The translations under genes and the position numbers were made by a program. Shown in pieces: positions 9,429-17,589 of a DNA stretch of 64,000 bases. Positions within the stretch are counted from its first letter, which is position 1; the number at the start of each line of letters is the position of its first letter. The notes beneath the pieces were generated by a model, which saw only the letters and a program-made list of their open reading frames with translations, ran no database searches and was not told the origin of the DNA. The stretch comes from Rhabdaerophilum calidifontis (lineage in GTDB: Bacteria; Pseudomonadota; Alphaproteobacteria; Rhizobiales; Beijerinckiaceae), in contig NZ_VTRS01000004.1 of NCBI RefSeq assembly GCF_008641065.1, positions 62,001-126,000 on the forward strand. Reading direction: 5' to 3'.

Positions 9429-9583
9429 GCTCGCCTCGTCGCCATTCCAAGGTCGTCCTGGTCTCGCTCCCATGGCGCCCGTCCCGAAGGATGAGCGTCA
9501 CGGTGCTGACAAATATCGTGAAGCACGGCCGGGCTTTGTGCAGGGTCGCACAGAGCATCCCCCCGAAACACGGCAAAAGCAAA

Positions 9584-9612
9584 TTGACACATCGACAGTC
9601 GAGCGTCACCCT
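9584..9612 (+). promoter_or_regulatory. Weak candidate promoter for the caspase-like gene
   Basis: A perfect TTGACA at 9584-9589 lies about 95 bp before the caspase-like start codon in the 254-bp divergent intergenic region. The hexamer 17 bp downstream (CACCCT, 9607-9612) is a poor -10. The stretch is AT-richer than its surroundings (GGCAAAAGCAAATTGACAC). I give it low weight. Confidence 0.25.
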
Positions 9613-9682
9613 GCGCCCGTCCTTCGACAAGGATACACGGCGCGCCGTGTGCCGCGCCACGCTTGCGTTGACGAGGACAGAC

Positions 9683-12319
9683 ATGCCCGAGCTTGCCCCC
9701 CTGATCGGCCGAATCCTGACGCGCGTGACGCGCCGCCTCCGGCTCGCCGTCCCGGCCCTCATGATCGTGGCGGCAATATCGCTGCCGGCCATGGCCGCCG
9801 AACCCCGTCAGAAGCGCGTCGCCCTGGTGATCGGCAATGCGCAATATGGCAGCCTGCCGAAGCTCAAGAACCCGGCCAACGACATGCGCGAGGTGGCGAA
9901 CACCCTTCGGGCAGCACAATTCGAGGTGTTCGAGGGCCAGGATCTCACCCGGATCGATTTCGAGGAACTGCTGAAGAGCTTCCTGCGCTCGGTCGAGAAC
10001 GCAGATGTCAGCCTCGTCTATTATTCGGGTCACGGGATCCAGATTGCGGGGAAGAACTATCTCGTTCCCGTCGATGCCCGGTTGGCGACGCCCTACGACG
10101 TCGAGATCGAATCCGTGAACGTCGACAACATCTACGGCTATCTGCGCGAGAATTCGAAGATGCAGCTCATCTTCCTCGACGCCTGCCGCGACAACCCGTT
10201 CCGGGCCGAGCAATACTGGATCGCCGACCGACTGGAGAAGGCGCCGAAGATCGCCGGGCTCGCCGCGCCGACCAATCTCGGAACCCCGTCGCGCCGGGGC
10301 ATCGGCATGGGCAGCCTGTTCGCCTTCTCCACCGAGCCGGACAAGGTGGCCTATGACGGCACGGGCGAACTCAGCCATTACACCCAGGCCTTCGTGAAGC
10401 GCGCGCTGATCCCCAATACCGAAGTCCGCCAGATGCTGACCCAGGTCCGGCGCGACGTGATCACCTCGACCGACGGCCGGCAGGTGCCGTGGGAGAATTC
10501 CTCGCTGCTGACGGATTTCTTCATGGTCCGGCTGCCCTCGGCACCGGTCTCGCAGCCGATCCACCGCGCGACCGTCCTCGCCGGCACGCCCGGCCCGCTC
10601 GACGTGCCGGCTCCGGTGAGCCCCGCGGGCTCGCCGCTGACGATCACGTTCGACACCATGCCGCAGAAGGGGCGGCTGCTGCTCGCCGGGCAGCCGATCG
10701 GCCCGGCGCGGGCGCTGAAGGTCGCCGATCTGGCGCGGCTCGCCTATGATCCGGCCGAGGCTCCGCCGGGCCATGTCGAATTGCTGACCTACACGGTCAC
10801 GGATGCCTGGAAGCAGGCCGCGCAGGGCGCGGTGGCGGTGGCGGTCGGCGATGGCGGGCTTGTCGCGCGCTCCTCGGGTGCTGCCGCGCCGGCGGCGCGG
10901 GCGCCGCGGCATCCGGAAGCGCATGCCTATCTCACCGGGCTCGCGCGGCTGACGCCGCGCCCGCCGGTCGGGGTCGGGGGCGCCTCGCTCGATCTGCCGG
11001 CAGCGCGGCTCGAACAGGCCGGCGCGCTCAGCGTCACCTTCACCGCCGTGCCGCCGACCGGCGCGCTCTATGCCCAGGGCAAGCGGATCGAGGCCGGCAC
11101 CGCGCTGCCGCTCGCCGAACTGGCGGGCCTCAGCTACGAGCCGAAGATCGGCACCGAGGACAGCGCCTTCGTGGCGCGGCTGGCGCTCGACACCGGCGAC
11201 CGCACGACCGAGGCGCGGCTCGCGATCAGCCCCGCGCTCCACCCATGCGACAGCGAGACGGCGGAACCGTTCGACCTCCAGGGCGTCGCGCGGAAGGGGC
11301 GGCTGCCGAACGAAATCAACGCGCCCGCCGCCCTGCGCGCCTGCACGCAGGCGGTGGAGCGGTTCCCGACCGTCGCCCGTTTCCGCTACCAGCTCGGCCG
11401 CGCCAAATTCGCCGCGCGCGATATCGAGGGCGGCTGGCGCGAGACCGAAACCGCGGCGGCGATGGGGCATACCCGCGCGCTCTACCAGCTCGGCTATCTC
11501 CACCGCCTCGGGATCGGCCGCCCCGCCGCGCCGGAGAAGGCGGTCGAGTATTTCCGCCAGGGTGCCGAGCGCGGCGATCCCTACGGCATCTACGATTACG
11601 GCAAGGCGCAGTTCTATGGCCGCGGCACCGCCAAGGACGTGTCGGGCGGGCTGCGGATGATGCTGCGCGCCGCCGATATGGGCCATACCTACGCGATGAA
11701 CGAGCTCGGCTATATCTTCCTCGAGGGAATCGAGGTGCAGAAGGACACCGAACGCGGGCTGCGCTTCTACCGGGCCGGCGCCGCGCGGCAGGACATCTAT
11801 TCGATGAACAATCTCGGGCTCGCCCATCTCGCCGGCAACGGCGTGCCGCGCGATCCCCGGATCGCGGCGGATTATTTCCGCAAGGCCGCCGAGGGCGGGC
11901 AGCCCTATGCGCCCACCAATCTCGGCCGCCTCTACCGCGACGGCGCCGGTGTCCCGCGCAATCTGGATCAGGCCGCGACGCTGTTCGCGCGCGGCGCCGA
12001 GCGCGGCGATTACTGGGGCGCGCTCGACCGGGCGCGGCTCGCGATGGACGGGCCGGGCAAGCTGCGCAGCCTCACCGATGCCGGCTATTTCCTCGCGCTC
12101 GCCGCGGCGATCAACCGGCCCGGCGCCGGCGATCCCGAGAACCGCGCCCGGCGGATGCTCGCGGACTTGCCGGCGGCCGAGAAGCAGAAGGTCGCCCAGC
12201 GCCTCGCGCGCGAACTCGGCCCGCAGGCGCTCGCCGGCGCCGATTCATCCGACGACAGGCTGATCGCGCTCGCGCGGGAGGCCTGGGAGAAGCGCAATCC
12301 GCGGATCGACCTCTTCTGA
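9683..12319 (+). CDS. Secreted caspase-like (peptidase C14) protein with cadherin-like modules and Sel1 repeats
   Basis: An 878-residue exported protein: signal peptide about residues 1-38 (hydrophobic core LAVPALMIVAAISLPAMAA), then a C14/caspase-like domain (about 45-275). The catalytic pair is intact, His117 in YYSGHGIQIAG and Cys168 in LIFLDACRDNPF. Two related modules follow (about 315-375 and 445-515; compare LTITFDTMPQKGRLLLAGQP with LSVTFTAVPPTGALYAQGKR), resembling cadherin-like modules. At least five Sel1/TPR-like repeats (about 570-800) follow, with the pattern ALYQLGYLHRLGIG. Family members are predicted cysteine peptidases in prokaryotic signalling or death pathways. The ATG at 9683 was chosen because it opens directly into the signal peptide. 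It precedes the S74 lipoprotein and PAAR genes at the edge of the T6SS cluster, so a secretion-linked role is possible but unproven. Confidence 0.88.
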   Translation: MPELAPLIGRILTRVTRRLRLAVPALMIVAAISLPAMAAEPRQKRVALVIGNAQYGSLPKLKNPANDMREVANTLRAAQFEVFEGQDLTRIDFEELLKSFLRSVENADVSLVYYSGHGIQIAGKNYLVPVDARLATPYDVEIESVNVDNIYGYLRENSKMQLIFLDACRDNPFRAEQYWIADRLEKAPKIAGLAAPTNLGTPSRRGIGMGSLFAFSTEPDKVAYDGTGELSHYTQAFVKRALIPNTEVRQMLTQVRRDVITSTDGRQVPWENSSLLTDFFMVRLPSAPVSQPIHRATVLAGTPGPLDVPAPVSPAGSPLTITFDTMPQKGRLLLAGQPIGPARALKVADLARLAYDPAEAPPGHVELLTYTVTDAWKQAAQGAVAVAVGDGGLVARSSGAAAPAARAPRHPEAHAYLTGLARLTPRPPVGVGGASLDLPAARLEQAGALSVTFTAVPPTGALYAQGKRIEAGTALPLAELAGLSYEPKIGTEDSAFVARLALDTGDRTTEARLAISPALHPCDSETAEPFDLQGVARKGRLPNEINAPAALRACTQAVERFPTVARFRYQLGRAKFAARDIEGGWRETETAAAMGHTRALYQLGYLHRLGIGRPAAPEKAVEYFRQGAERGDPYGIYDYGKAQFYGRGTAKDVSGGLRMMLRAADMGHTYAMNELGYIFLEGIEVQKDTERGLRFYRAGAARQDIYSMNNLGLAHLAGNGVPRDPRIAADYFRKAAEGGQPYAPTNLGRLYRDGAGVPRNLDQAATLFARGAERGDYWGALDRARLAMDGPGKLRSLTDAGYFLALAAAINRPGAGDPENRARRMLADLPAAEKQKVAQRLARELGPQALAGADSSDDRLIALAREAWEKRNPRIDLF

Positions 12320-12362
12320 GGGGAGATCCTCACCCAGCCATGAACCTGAAACGGGGGCCAAG

Positions 12363-13031
12363 ATGACACCGACCACCGGATGCCTGCTCAAATCTCTCGC
12401 GCTGGCCGCTCTGGCCGGAACCATGCTGGCCGGCTGCCAGGACCCCAATGCGAGCTATGTCTACAACCCCCGCACCGGCGCCTATCAGCGCATCGCGACC
12501 CCGTCGCGGGCGGCAGCGAACCCCAATTCCGATGCGGCAATCCGCTCCCGCGCGCCCTATCGCCTGGAGGAGTTCCAGCCCCAGCCCCGGCGCGCCGCGC
12601 CGCGGGCGGCGGGAACCGGCCAGGCGGCCGCGCCTCCCGCGCGGGCGACCGGAACCGCCGCCAATGATGGCGGCGGCGGGGATAGCGGCGGCGGTGGCGG
12701 CGGCTCCGGTGGTGGTGGCGGCTCCGGTGGTGGTGGCGGCTCCGGTGGTGGTGGTGGTGGTGGCGGCGGCTGGTCGGACATCCGCCTGAAGCACAACATC
12801 GAGCGCGTCGGCACGACGGCGCAGGGGCTCGGCCTCTATGCCTTCGATTATGTCTGGGGCGGGCCGCGTCAGGTCGGTGTGATGGCGCAGGAGGTGCTCG
12901 AGCACGATCCGGAGGCGGTGATCCTCACCGGAAGCGGCTATTACAAGGTCGATTACGCGCGGCTCGGGCTCGAGATGAAGAGCTTCGCCGACTGGAGCGC
13001 CTCGCGGGCCGCCGGGCACGCGGCCCATTGA
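12363..13031 (+). CDS. Glycine-rich lipoprotein with C-terminal S74 (intramolecular chaperone of endosialidase) domain
   Basis: A 222-residue protein starting MTPTTGCLLKSLALAALAG with a lipobox LAGC (Cys25), so it should be lipidated after export. A variable, Pro/Ala-rich region is followed by a Gly/Ser tract (about residues 103-136), encoded partly by an 18-bp tandem repeat. The C-terminal domain starts SDIRLKHNIERVG (about 138-150) and continues LGLYAFDYVWGGPRQVGVMAQEV, the hallmark of the S74 domain. In phage tailspikes this domain drives trimerisation and self-cleaves at the Ser before DxRLK. A lipidated S74 protein is unusual. It is followed by PAAR (13117) on the same strand, 85 bp away, hence a possible T6SS accessory such as an outer-membrane anchor; that is inference. 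Confidence 0.85.
   Translation: MTPTTGCLLKSLALAALAGTMLAGCQDPNASYVYNPRTGAYQRIATPSRAAANPNSDAAIRSRAPYRLEEFQPQPRRAAPRAAGTGQAAAPPARATGTAANDGGGGDSGGGGGGSGGGGGSGGGGGSGGGGGGGGGWSDIRLKHNIERVGTTAQGLGLYAFDYVWGGPRQVGVMAQEVLEHDPEAVILTGSGYYKVDYARLGLEMKSFADWSASRAAGHAAH
12705..12758 (+). repeat. In-frame 18-bp tandem repeat, three copies
   Basis: The unit TCCGGTGGTGGTGGCGGC occurs at 12705, 12723 and 12741; the third copy drifts into more GGT codons at its end. Each unit encodes Ser-Gly-Gly-Gly-Gly-Gly in the linker of the S74 lipoprotein. Slippage would change the linker length without a frameshift. Confidence 0.9.
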
Positions 13032-13116
13032 GCGAACCATCCGGGCGGGTATGCGCACCCGTCCGGAGGCTATCCGCCCTCAGGAACCATCCCGATCAGC
13101 CCGCCGAGGCCCCGTC

Positions 13117-13404
13117 ATGAGCCGTCCCGCCGCCCGCCTGACCGACATGCATACCTGCCCGATCATCGCGCCGGGCATGCTGCCGATCGCCATGATCGGC
13201 GCGCTCAACGTGCTGATGGGCGGGCTGCCGGCGGCACGCGTGACCGATGTCTGCGCCTGCGTACCGCCGCCCGTGCCGGACCCGATCGTGACCGGCGCCT
13301 GGAATGTGCTCGTCGCCGGGCTTCCGGCGGCGCGGATCGGCGATCTCACCGGCAAGGGCGGCGCCATCGTCACGGGATTGCCAACGGTGCTGATCGCGCC
13401 TTAA
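13117..13404 (+). CDS. PAAR-domain protein, T6SS spike tip
   Basis: A 95-residue protein made only of a PAAR domain, which caps the VgrG trimer as a metal-stabilised cone and can carry effectors. It shows PAARLTDMHTCPI near the N-terminus, the repeated module pattern NVLMGGLPAARVTD and NVLVAGLPAARIGD, and His/Cys residues (HTC, CAC) suited to metal binding. No extension with a toxin domain is present. The ATG at 13117 (MSRPAARLTD) is preferred; an upstream start adds only Arg/Pro-rich residues. It follows the S74 lipoprotein gene and lies close to tssK, so it is very likely the tip of this T6SS. Confidence 0.92.
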   Translation: MSRPAARLTDMHTCPIIAPGMLPIAMIGALNVLMGGLPAARVTDVCACVPPPVPDPIVTGAWNVLVAGLPAARIGDLTGKGGAIVTGLPTVLIAP

Positions 13405-13410
13405 GCCGGC

Positions 13411-14310
13411 TCAGCTCATCGTGAACAGTGCGAAGCGGAGCGCCTCGGCCGGCTCCTTGGCCGGATCATAGCCGAAGCCGAGATAGCCGAGCCCGTGCAG
13501 CACGAGATCCTTGCGGCGCAATGCAATGGCGCTCTCGCCGGCGAAGACCACGAAGGTGCCGTTGGTCGAATGATCCGTCAGCACCCATTGGTCTCCGGAA
13601 AGCTGGATCGATGCATGGGCGCGCGATGCGCGCGGATCGGCGATCACGAAATCCGACCCGTCCTCGCGGCCGATCGTCGCCCGGGTCCGCGAATCGCCGG
13701 AGCTCCAGCGCATGGCGCCCTGGGCCAGTTCGAGCCGGCTGCGGCGCGGTGCCACCGTCTCCTTGGCGATGTCGTGCGGCAGCACCGTCATCGCGCCCTC
13801 GCGCAGCCAGAGCAGCTCGAGAACCGGGAAGTCACCACCGACCCCCTTGAGCACGATGGTGCCGAGCCGGCGAAGCATCGCCGAAAGCTCGCGCGGCAGC
13901 GTCTTGCCCATCGCCTCGCTGACGATGATCTCTCCACCATTGGCGGCGGAGGCGAGGCGCGAGGCGATGTTCACGGTATCGCCGAAGCAATCGTCATCGG
14001 TCTCGATCACGGGGCCGGCATGGATGCCGACGCGCAGCCGCAGCGCCGATTCGGAATCGGGATGCGGCAGCTTCGCCATCGCGAGCTGCGCCGCGATCGC
14101 GGCATGGCAGGCCGAACCCGGCTCGGGAAAGGTCGCCATGAGCCCGTCGCCGATCGATTTCACCACCGCGCCGCCGCGGCCGGTGATCACGGCCCGGATC
14201 GCGGCATGGCATTCCTCGATCATCCGGAGCGCGCGCTGATCGCCGACGCGGCGGAAGAGCTGCACGCTGCCCTCGATATCGGCGAAGAGAATGGCGCGCC
14301 GGGTTTCCAT
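13411..14310 (-). CDS. Class III adenylate cyclase with C-terminal FHA domain
   Basis: A 299-residue soluble protein. The N-terminal class III cyclase domain (about residues 1-170) has both metal Asp residues (Asp11 in FADIEGS, Asp55 in KSIGDGLMA), Lys51 and Asp111 at base-specifying positions as in ATP-using cyclases, and the transition-state pair Asn114 and Arg118 in GDTVNIASRL. All catalytic residues are present, so it should make cAMP as a homodimer. The C-terminal FHA domain (about 205-285) has the GRE, SRAH and NGT motifs needed for phosphothreonine binding. It converges with the PAAR gene (6-bp gap) and diverges from tssK. With a T6SS Thr kinase/phosphatase pair nearby, a phosphorylation-gated cyclase is plausible; that link is inference. 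Confidence 0.92.
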   Translation of the reverse strand: METRRAILFADIEGSVQLFRRVGDQRALRMIEECHAAIRAVITGRGGAVVKSIGDGLMATFPEPGSACHAAIAAQLAMAKLPHPDSESALRLRVGIHAGPVIETDDDCFGDTVNIASRLASAANGGEIIVSEAMGKTLPRELSAMLRRLGTIVLKGVGGDFPVLELLWLREGAMTVLPHDIAKETVAPRRSRLELAQGAMRWSSGDSRTRATIGREDGSDFVIADPRASRAHASIQLSGDQWVLTDHSTNGTFVVFAGESAIALRRKDLVLHGLGYLGFGYDPAKEPAEALRFALFTMS

Positions 14311-14734
14311 GCCGCGAACTCAGCGCTCCGCAGCCGCGATGCCGCCTGCGGCACGGAGAGCCCGGCGGGGCATGGCTGGCGGCATCCGGCTGATCCTGTT
14401 TATAGCCATAGCCGCGAGTTTACCCGGAACCGCCGCGCTTGCCACCCCGATCACAGGGTTCAAAGCGTGACGGCGCGCCGCCGGAACGTCGCCGGGACGA
14501 GCAGCGCCCGGAGCGCGATGGCGATCCTGTCGCACGGATGGGGGCATGGCATGAGGGGTCCGGCATCCTGTCGAAAACCATGGCGGCGGCGGCGGAATGC
14601 TGGTTTATTCTCGCCGACGCGGCAGCGGATGTGCGCCGGCATACATTGGCGGGTGGTTTGGGCATGTTCCATGGGCAGACGCGGCGGCCCGGCGGCCGGC
14701 GCGGCAGGTCTGGGCAGAATGGCGGGCGTGAACG
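14311..14734. other. 424-bp intergenic region between the cyclase and tssK genes
   Basis: No gene is supported here. An AT-rich island (14397-14421) reads TTTATAGCCATAGCC on the plus strand. On the minus strand it offers a TATAAA (14404 to 14399) as a possible -10 for the cyclase gene, but no good -35 at the right distance. The plus-strand promoter for the tssK operon must lie here or further upstream, but I cannot point to a convincing one. Confidence 0.5.
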
Positions 14735-16072
14735 ATGTCGTGGTTCGGAAAAGTTGCCTGGTCGGAAGGTCTGTTCCTCCGGCCGCACCATCTCCAGCAG
14801 TCGGATCGGTACCATGAGCGGCTCGTCGAGACCCGGACGAGCCATGTCACGCCCTATCCCTGGGGTTTCGTGACGCTCGAGATCGACCGCGATCTCGCAC
14901 AGCAATCCAAATTCGCGCTGCGCACCGCGCGCGGCATCATGCCGGACGGCACGCCCTTCGATCTGCCGGCCGACGGCCCGCTGCCGGCGCCGATCGACAT
15001 TCCCGCCAACGCGGCGAAACACATGGTCTGGCTCACCCTGCCGGCGATTGCGCCCAATACCCGCGAGATCGACGATGCCCGCGCCGAGAGCGGCTCGCGC
15101 TTCGTCGCTGCCAGCGAGACGATCATCGATTCGAATTCGAATGTCCGCGTCGAGGAGGAAATCGATATCGCCTTCCCCCGGCTGGCCTTCGACCTGCGCA
15201 AGACGCCGCGGCCCGGCCATGTCAATCTGGGCATCGCCCGCATCCTCGAACTCAAGGACAAGGCGATCGTCTTCGACGACCGCTACGTGCCGCCGGTGCT
15301 CACCTGCCAGTCGCATCCCAATGTCGACGGCTGGATCGACCGCGTGACCGGGTGGATGACGAACAAGCTCGAAGAGCTTGCGCGCTACGCCGCCGACCCT
15401 TCTGCTGGCGGCGGGCTCCAGACGGTCGATTACCTGGTGCTGCAGGTGCTGAACCGGCATATCAACGGCCTCAAGCATATGCGCGCCTCGCGCTATACTC
15501 ACCCGGAGCGGCTCTATGTCGAGCTGTTGCGGCTCGCGGGGGAACTCGCGACCTTCGCGACCGCCGGACGACTCGCCAAGGATTATCCCGCCTATGACCA
15601 TGACGATCTCGAAGGCACCTTCCGGCCGCTGATCGACGATATCCAGGAATTCCTGTCGATCCGCTACGGGCGCCGCGCCATCCGGCTGGACATGATCGAG
15701 CGGGCGGAAAACGCCTTCATCTCGACGATCAAGGATCGCTCGCTGTTCCGCAACGCCAATTTCGTGCTCGAAGTCTCCGCCCGTCGGCCCCTGACCGAGA
15801 TCCAGGCGCAGTTCCCGCAGCTCTTCAAGGTCGGCCCGAACACCAAGATGAACGACATCGTGCACGCGCATCTGCCGGGCGTGCCGCTGATCCACATGCC
15901 GACACCGCCGCCGCAGCTGCGGGTGATGGCCGACCATGTCTATTTCCTGCTCGACCGCACCTCGCCGCTTTGGCCGGAATTCTCCACCGCGAGCGCGGTC
16001 GGCTTCCATTTCTCCGGGCTCTGGCCCGATCTCGAACTCGAATTCTGGGCGATCCTCGGAGACCGGCCATGA
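14735..16072 (+). CDS. tssK: T6SS baseplate protein TssK
   Basis: Trimeric baseplate subunit linking the wedge (TssE/F/G) to the TssJLM membrane complex. The 445-residue protein opens with the family signature WSEGLFLRPHHLQQSDRY and keeps the typical domain pattern and length (about 440-450). The C-terminal receptor-binding portion includes TKMNDIVHAHLPGVPLIHMP. The start ATG at 14735 gives exactly the expected N-terminus. Its stop overlaps the tssL start (ATGA). It opens the six-gene run tssK-tssL-tssM-tagF-pppA-ppkA. Confidence 0.97.
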   Translation: MSWFGKVAWSEGLFLRPHHLQQSDRYHERLVETRTSHVTPYPWGFVTLEIDRDLAQQSKFALRTARGIMPDGTPFDLPADGPLPAPIDIPANAAKHMVWLTLPAIAPNTREIDDARAESGSRFVAASETIIDSNSNVRVEEEIDIAFPRLAFDLRKTPRPGHVNLGIARILELKDKAIVFDDRYVPPVLTCQSHPNVDGWIDRVTGWMTNKLEELARYAADPSAGGGLQTVDYLVLQVLNRHINGLKHMRASRYTHPERLYVELLRLAGELATFATAGRLAKDYPAYDHDDLEGTFRPLIDDIQEFLSIRYGRRAIRLDMIERAENAFISTIKDRSLFRNANFVLEVSARRPLTEIQAQFPQLFKVGPNTKMNDIVHAHLPGVPLIHMPTPPPQLRVMADHVYFLLDRTSPLWPEFSTASAVGFHFSGLWPDLELEFWAILGDRP

Positions 16073-17535
16073 CGGACCGCAAGCCCCCGCCCGGCCCGCC
16101 CGAGCGCACGATCATCCAGCCCAATCCCGGCGGGCGTCGGGCGGCGCTCCCGCCGCAGCCGGGCGCATCGTCCCCCCAGCCGGCCGCCGGCCCGCCGGCC
16201 GGACGCGAGAGCGGCGCGGTGGATTGGGCGGGCTCCTTCGATTCCGCGCCGCGGCCGGCGCCCGCATCGCCGCCGCCGCTCCATCCCGCCCCCCGCCAGC
16301 CGGGGCAGGCGATGATCCTCAAACGCGACGTGCCGGTCGCGCCCAACGAGAACCTTCTCGTCGAGGCCGCGGGGCCGATCCTGCTGCTGCTCGGCCGGCT
16401 GCGTGCCTCGCTGATGCATGCCCGCTTCGCCGACCTGATGGACCAGGTCGCGAGCGCGATCGAGGCGTTCGAGAAGAGCGTGCGCGCCGAGGGCGTCGGC
16501 GCCGAGACCGCGCGAGATGCGACCTATGCGCTGGCGGCGACCGCCGATGACATCGTCCAGAACATCCCCTCCGAGGACCGGCAGATCTGGACGCAATATT
16601 CGATGCTCTCGCGCTTCTTCGGCGAACGCGTGGGCGGCGTGCGCTTCTTCGAACTGCTCGACCGCGCGAAGGCCGATCCGCATGCGAATGTTGACCTGCT
16701 CGAACTGATGTATGTCTGCCTCTCGATCGGGTTCCAGGGCATCCACCGCACGGCCGGCGGCGGCGCGGCGGCGCTGCAATCCATCCAGCGCAACCTCTAC
16801 GAGACGCTGCGCCGCGTCCGGCCGCGCACGACGCTCGATCTTTCGCCGCATTGGCAGGGGCAGGACATTCCGCCGCCGGCCGCGCGGCTGCGCGTGCCGT
16901 TCTGGTCCGTCGCGGCGGTGGCGGGCGTCGTCCTCGCCGGCATCTACATCACCTTCCGGCTGCTGCTCGGCGGCGCCTCGGACAGCGTGGCCGGCGAGGT
17001 GCGCCGGCTGATCCCCACCGACCGCGTGGCCCTGGCGCGGCGCGAACCGGTGCCCCCGCCCCCGCCGCCGCCGCCCTCCTCGCAGATCAACTGCATCAAG
17101 ACCGCGCTCGCGGCCGAGATCGAGGCCGGGCGCATCACCGCCGTCGAGACCCCCAGCTCGGTGATCCTGCGCGTCGGCGCCTTCGCCTCCTTCGCCTCCG
17201 GCCGGGCGGATGTGCTGGAGAGCTTCAGGCCGGTGGCGACGCGGATGGGGACGATCCTCGACAAGCACAAGGGGCCGCTGCGCATCATCGGCCATTCCGA
17301 CAACACCCCGATCGCCTCGGCGCGCTTCCCCTCGAACTGGCACCTCTCGGTCGCCCGTGCGCAGGCCGTGGCGGCGCTGATCCGGCCCGCGCTTTCCGAT
17401 CCCGCCCGGGTCTCGGTCGAGGGCAAGGGCGCCGACCAGCCGCTCGACGATGCCAACACCGCCGAGGCGCGGGCCCGCAACCGGCGCGTCGAGCTGATCA
17501 TTCCGCGCGACGACGCGTTCCAGACCTGTCCGTGA
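16069..17535 (+). CDS. tssL: T6SS membrane protein TssL with C-terminal OmpA-like peptidoglycan-binding domain
   Basis: IcmH/DotU-type component of the membrane complex. The 488-residue protein has a long Pro/Ala-rich cytoplasmic tail (about 1-85) and the DotU domain (about 95-270; FADLMDQVASAIEAF, IPSEDRQIWTQYSML). One membrane helix (about 277-300) follows, then a Pro-rich spacer and an OmpA-like domain (about 355-485) with the IIGHSDNTP and NRRVELII motifs. The fused OmpA domain replaces a separate TagL peptidoglycan anchor, the arrangement known from several alphaproteobacterial systems. It is coupled to tssK by ATGA overlap and followed by tssM after 54 bp. Confidence 0.96.
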   Translation: MTDRKPPPGPPERTIIQPNPGGRRAALPPQPGASSPQPAAGPPAGRESGAVDWAGSFDSAPRPAPASPPPLHPAPRQPGQAMILKRDVPVAPNENLLVEAAGPILLLLGRLRASLMHARFADLMDQVASAIEAFEKSVRAEGVGAETARDATYALAATADDIVQNIPSEDRQIWTQYSMLSRFFGERVGGVRFFELLDRAKADPHANVDLLELMYVCLSIGFQGIHRTAGGGAAALQSIQRNLYETLRRVRPRTTLDLSPHWQGQDIPPPAARLRVPFWSVAAVAGVVLAGIYITFRLLLGGASDSVAGEVRRLIPTDRVALARREPVPPPPPPPPSSQINCIKTALAAEIEAGRITAVETPSSVILRVGAFASFASGRADVLESFRPVATRMGTILDKHKGPLRIIGHSDNTPIASARFPSNWHLSVARAQAVAALIRPALSDPARVSVEGKGADQPLDDANTAEARARNRRVELIIPRDDAFQTCP

Positions 17536-17589
17536 GGCGGCGATGACCCCGAACCCCGCCCCCGCGATCTCAAAGCCGGGAGAAGCCCC

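Noticed and set aside
8115-9494. Plus-strand frame antisense to the M23 peptidase
   Set aside because: Highly charged, no homology; the minus-strand frame has the complete M23 motifs.
14651-14669. Sigma-54 like motif TTGGCGGG...TTGG upstream of tssK
   Set aside because: The invariant GC at -12 is missing (GG instead) although the -24 GG is present, so it is not a good sigma-54 site.
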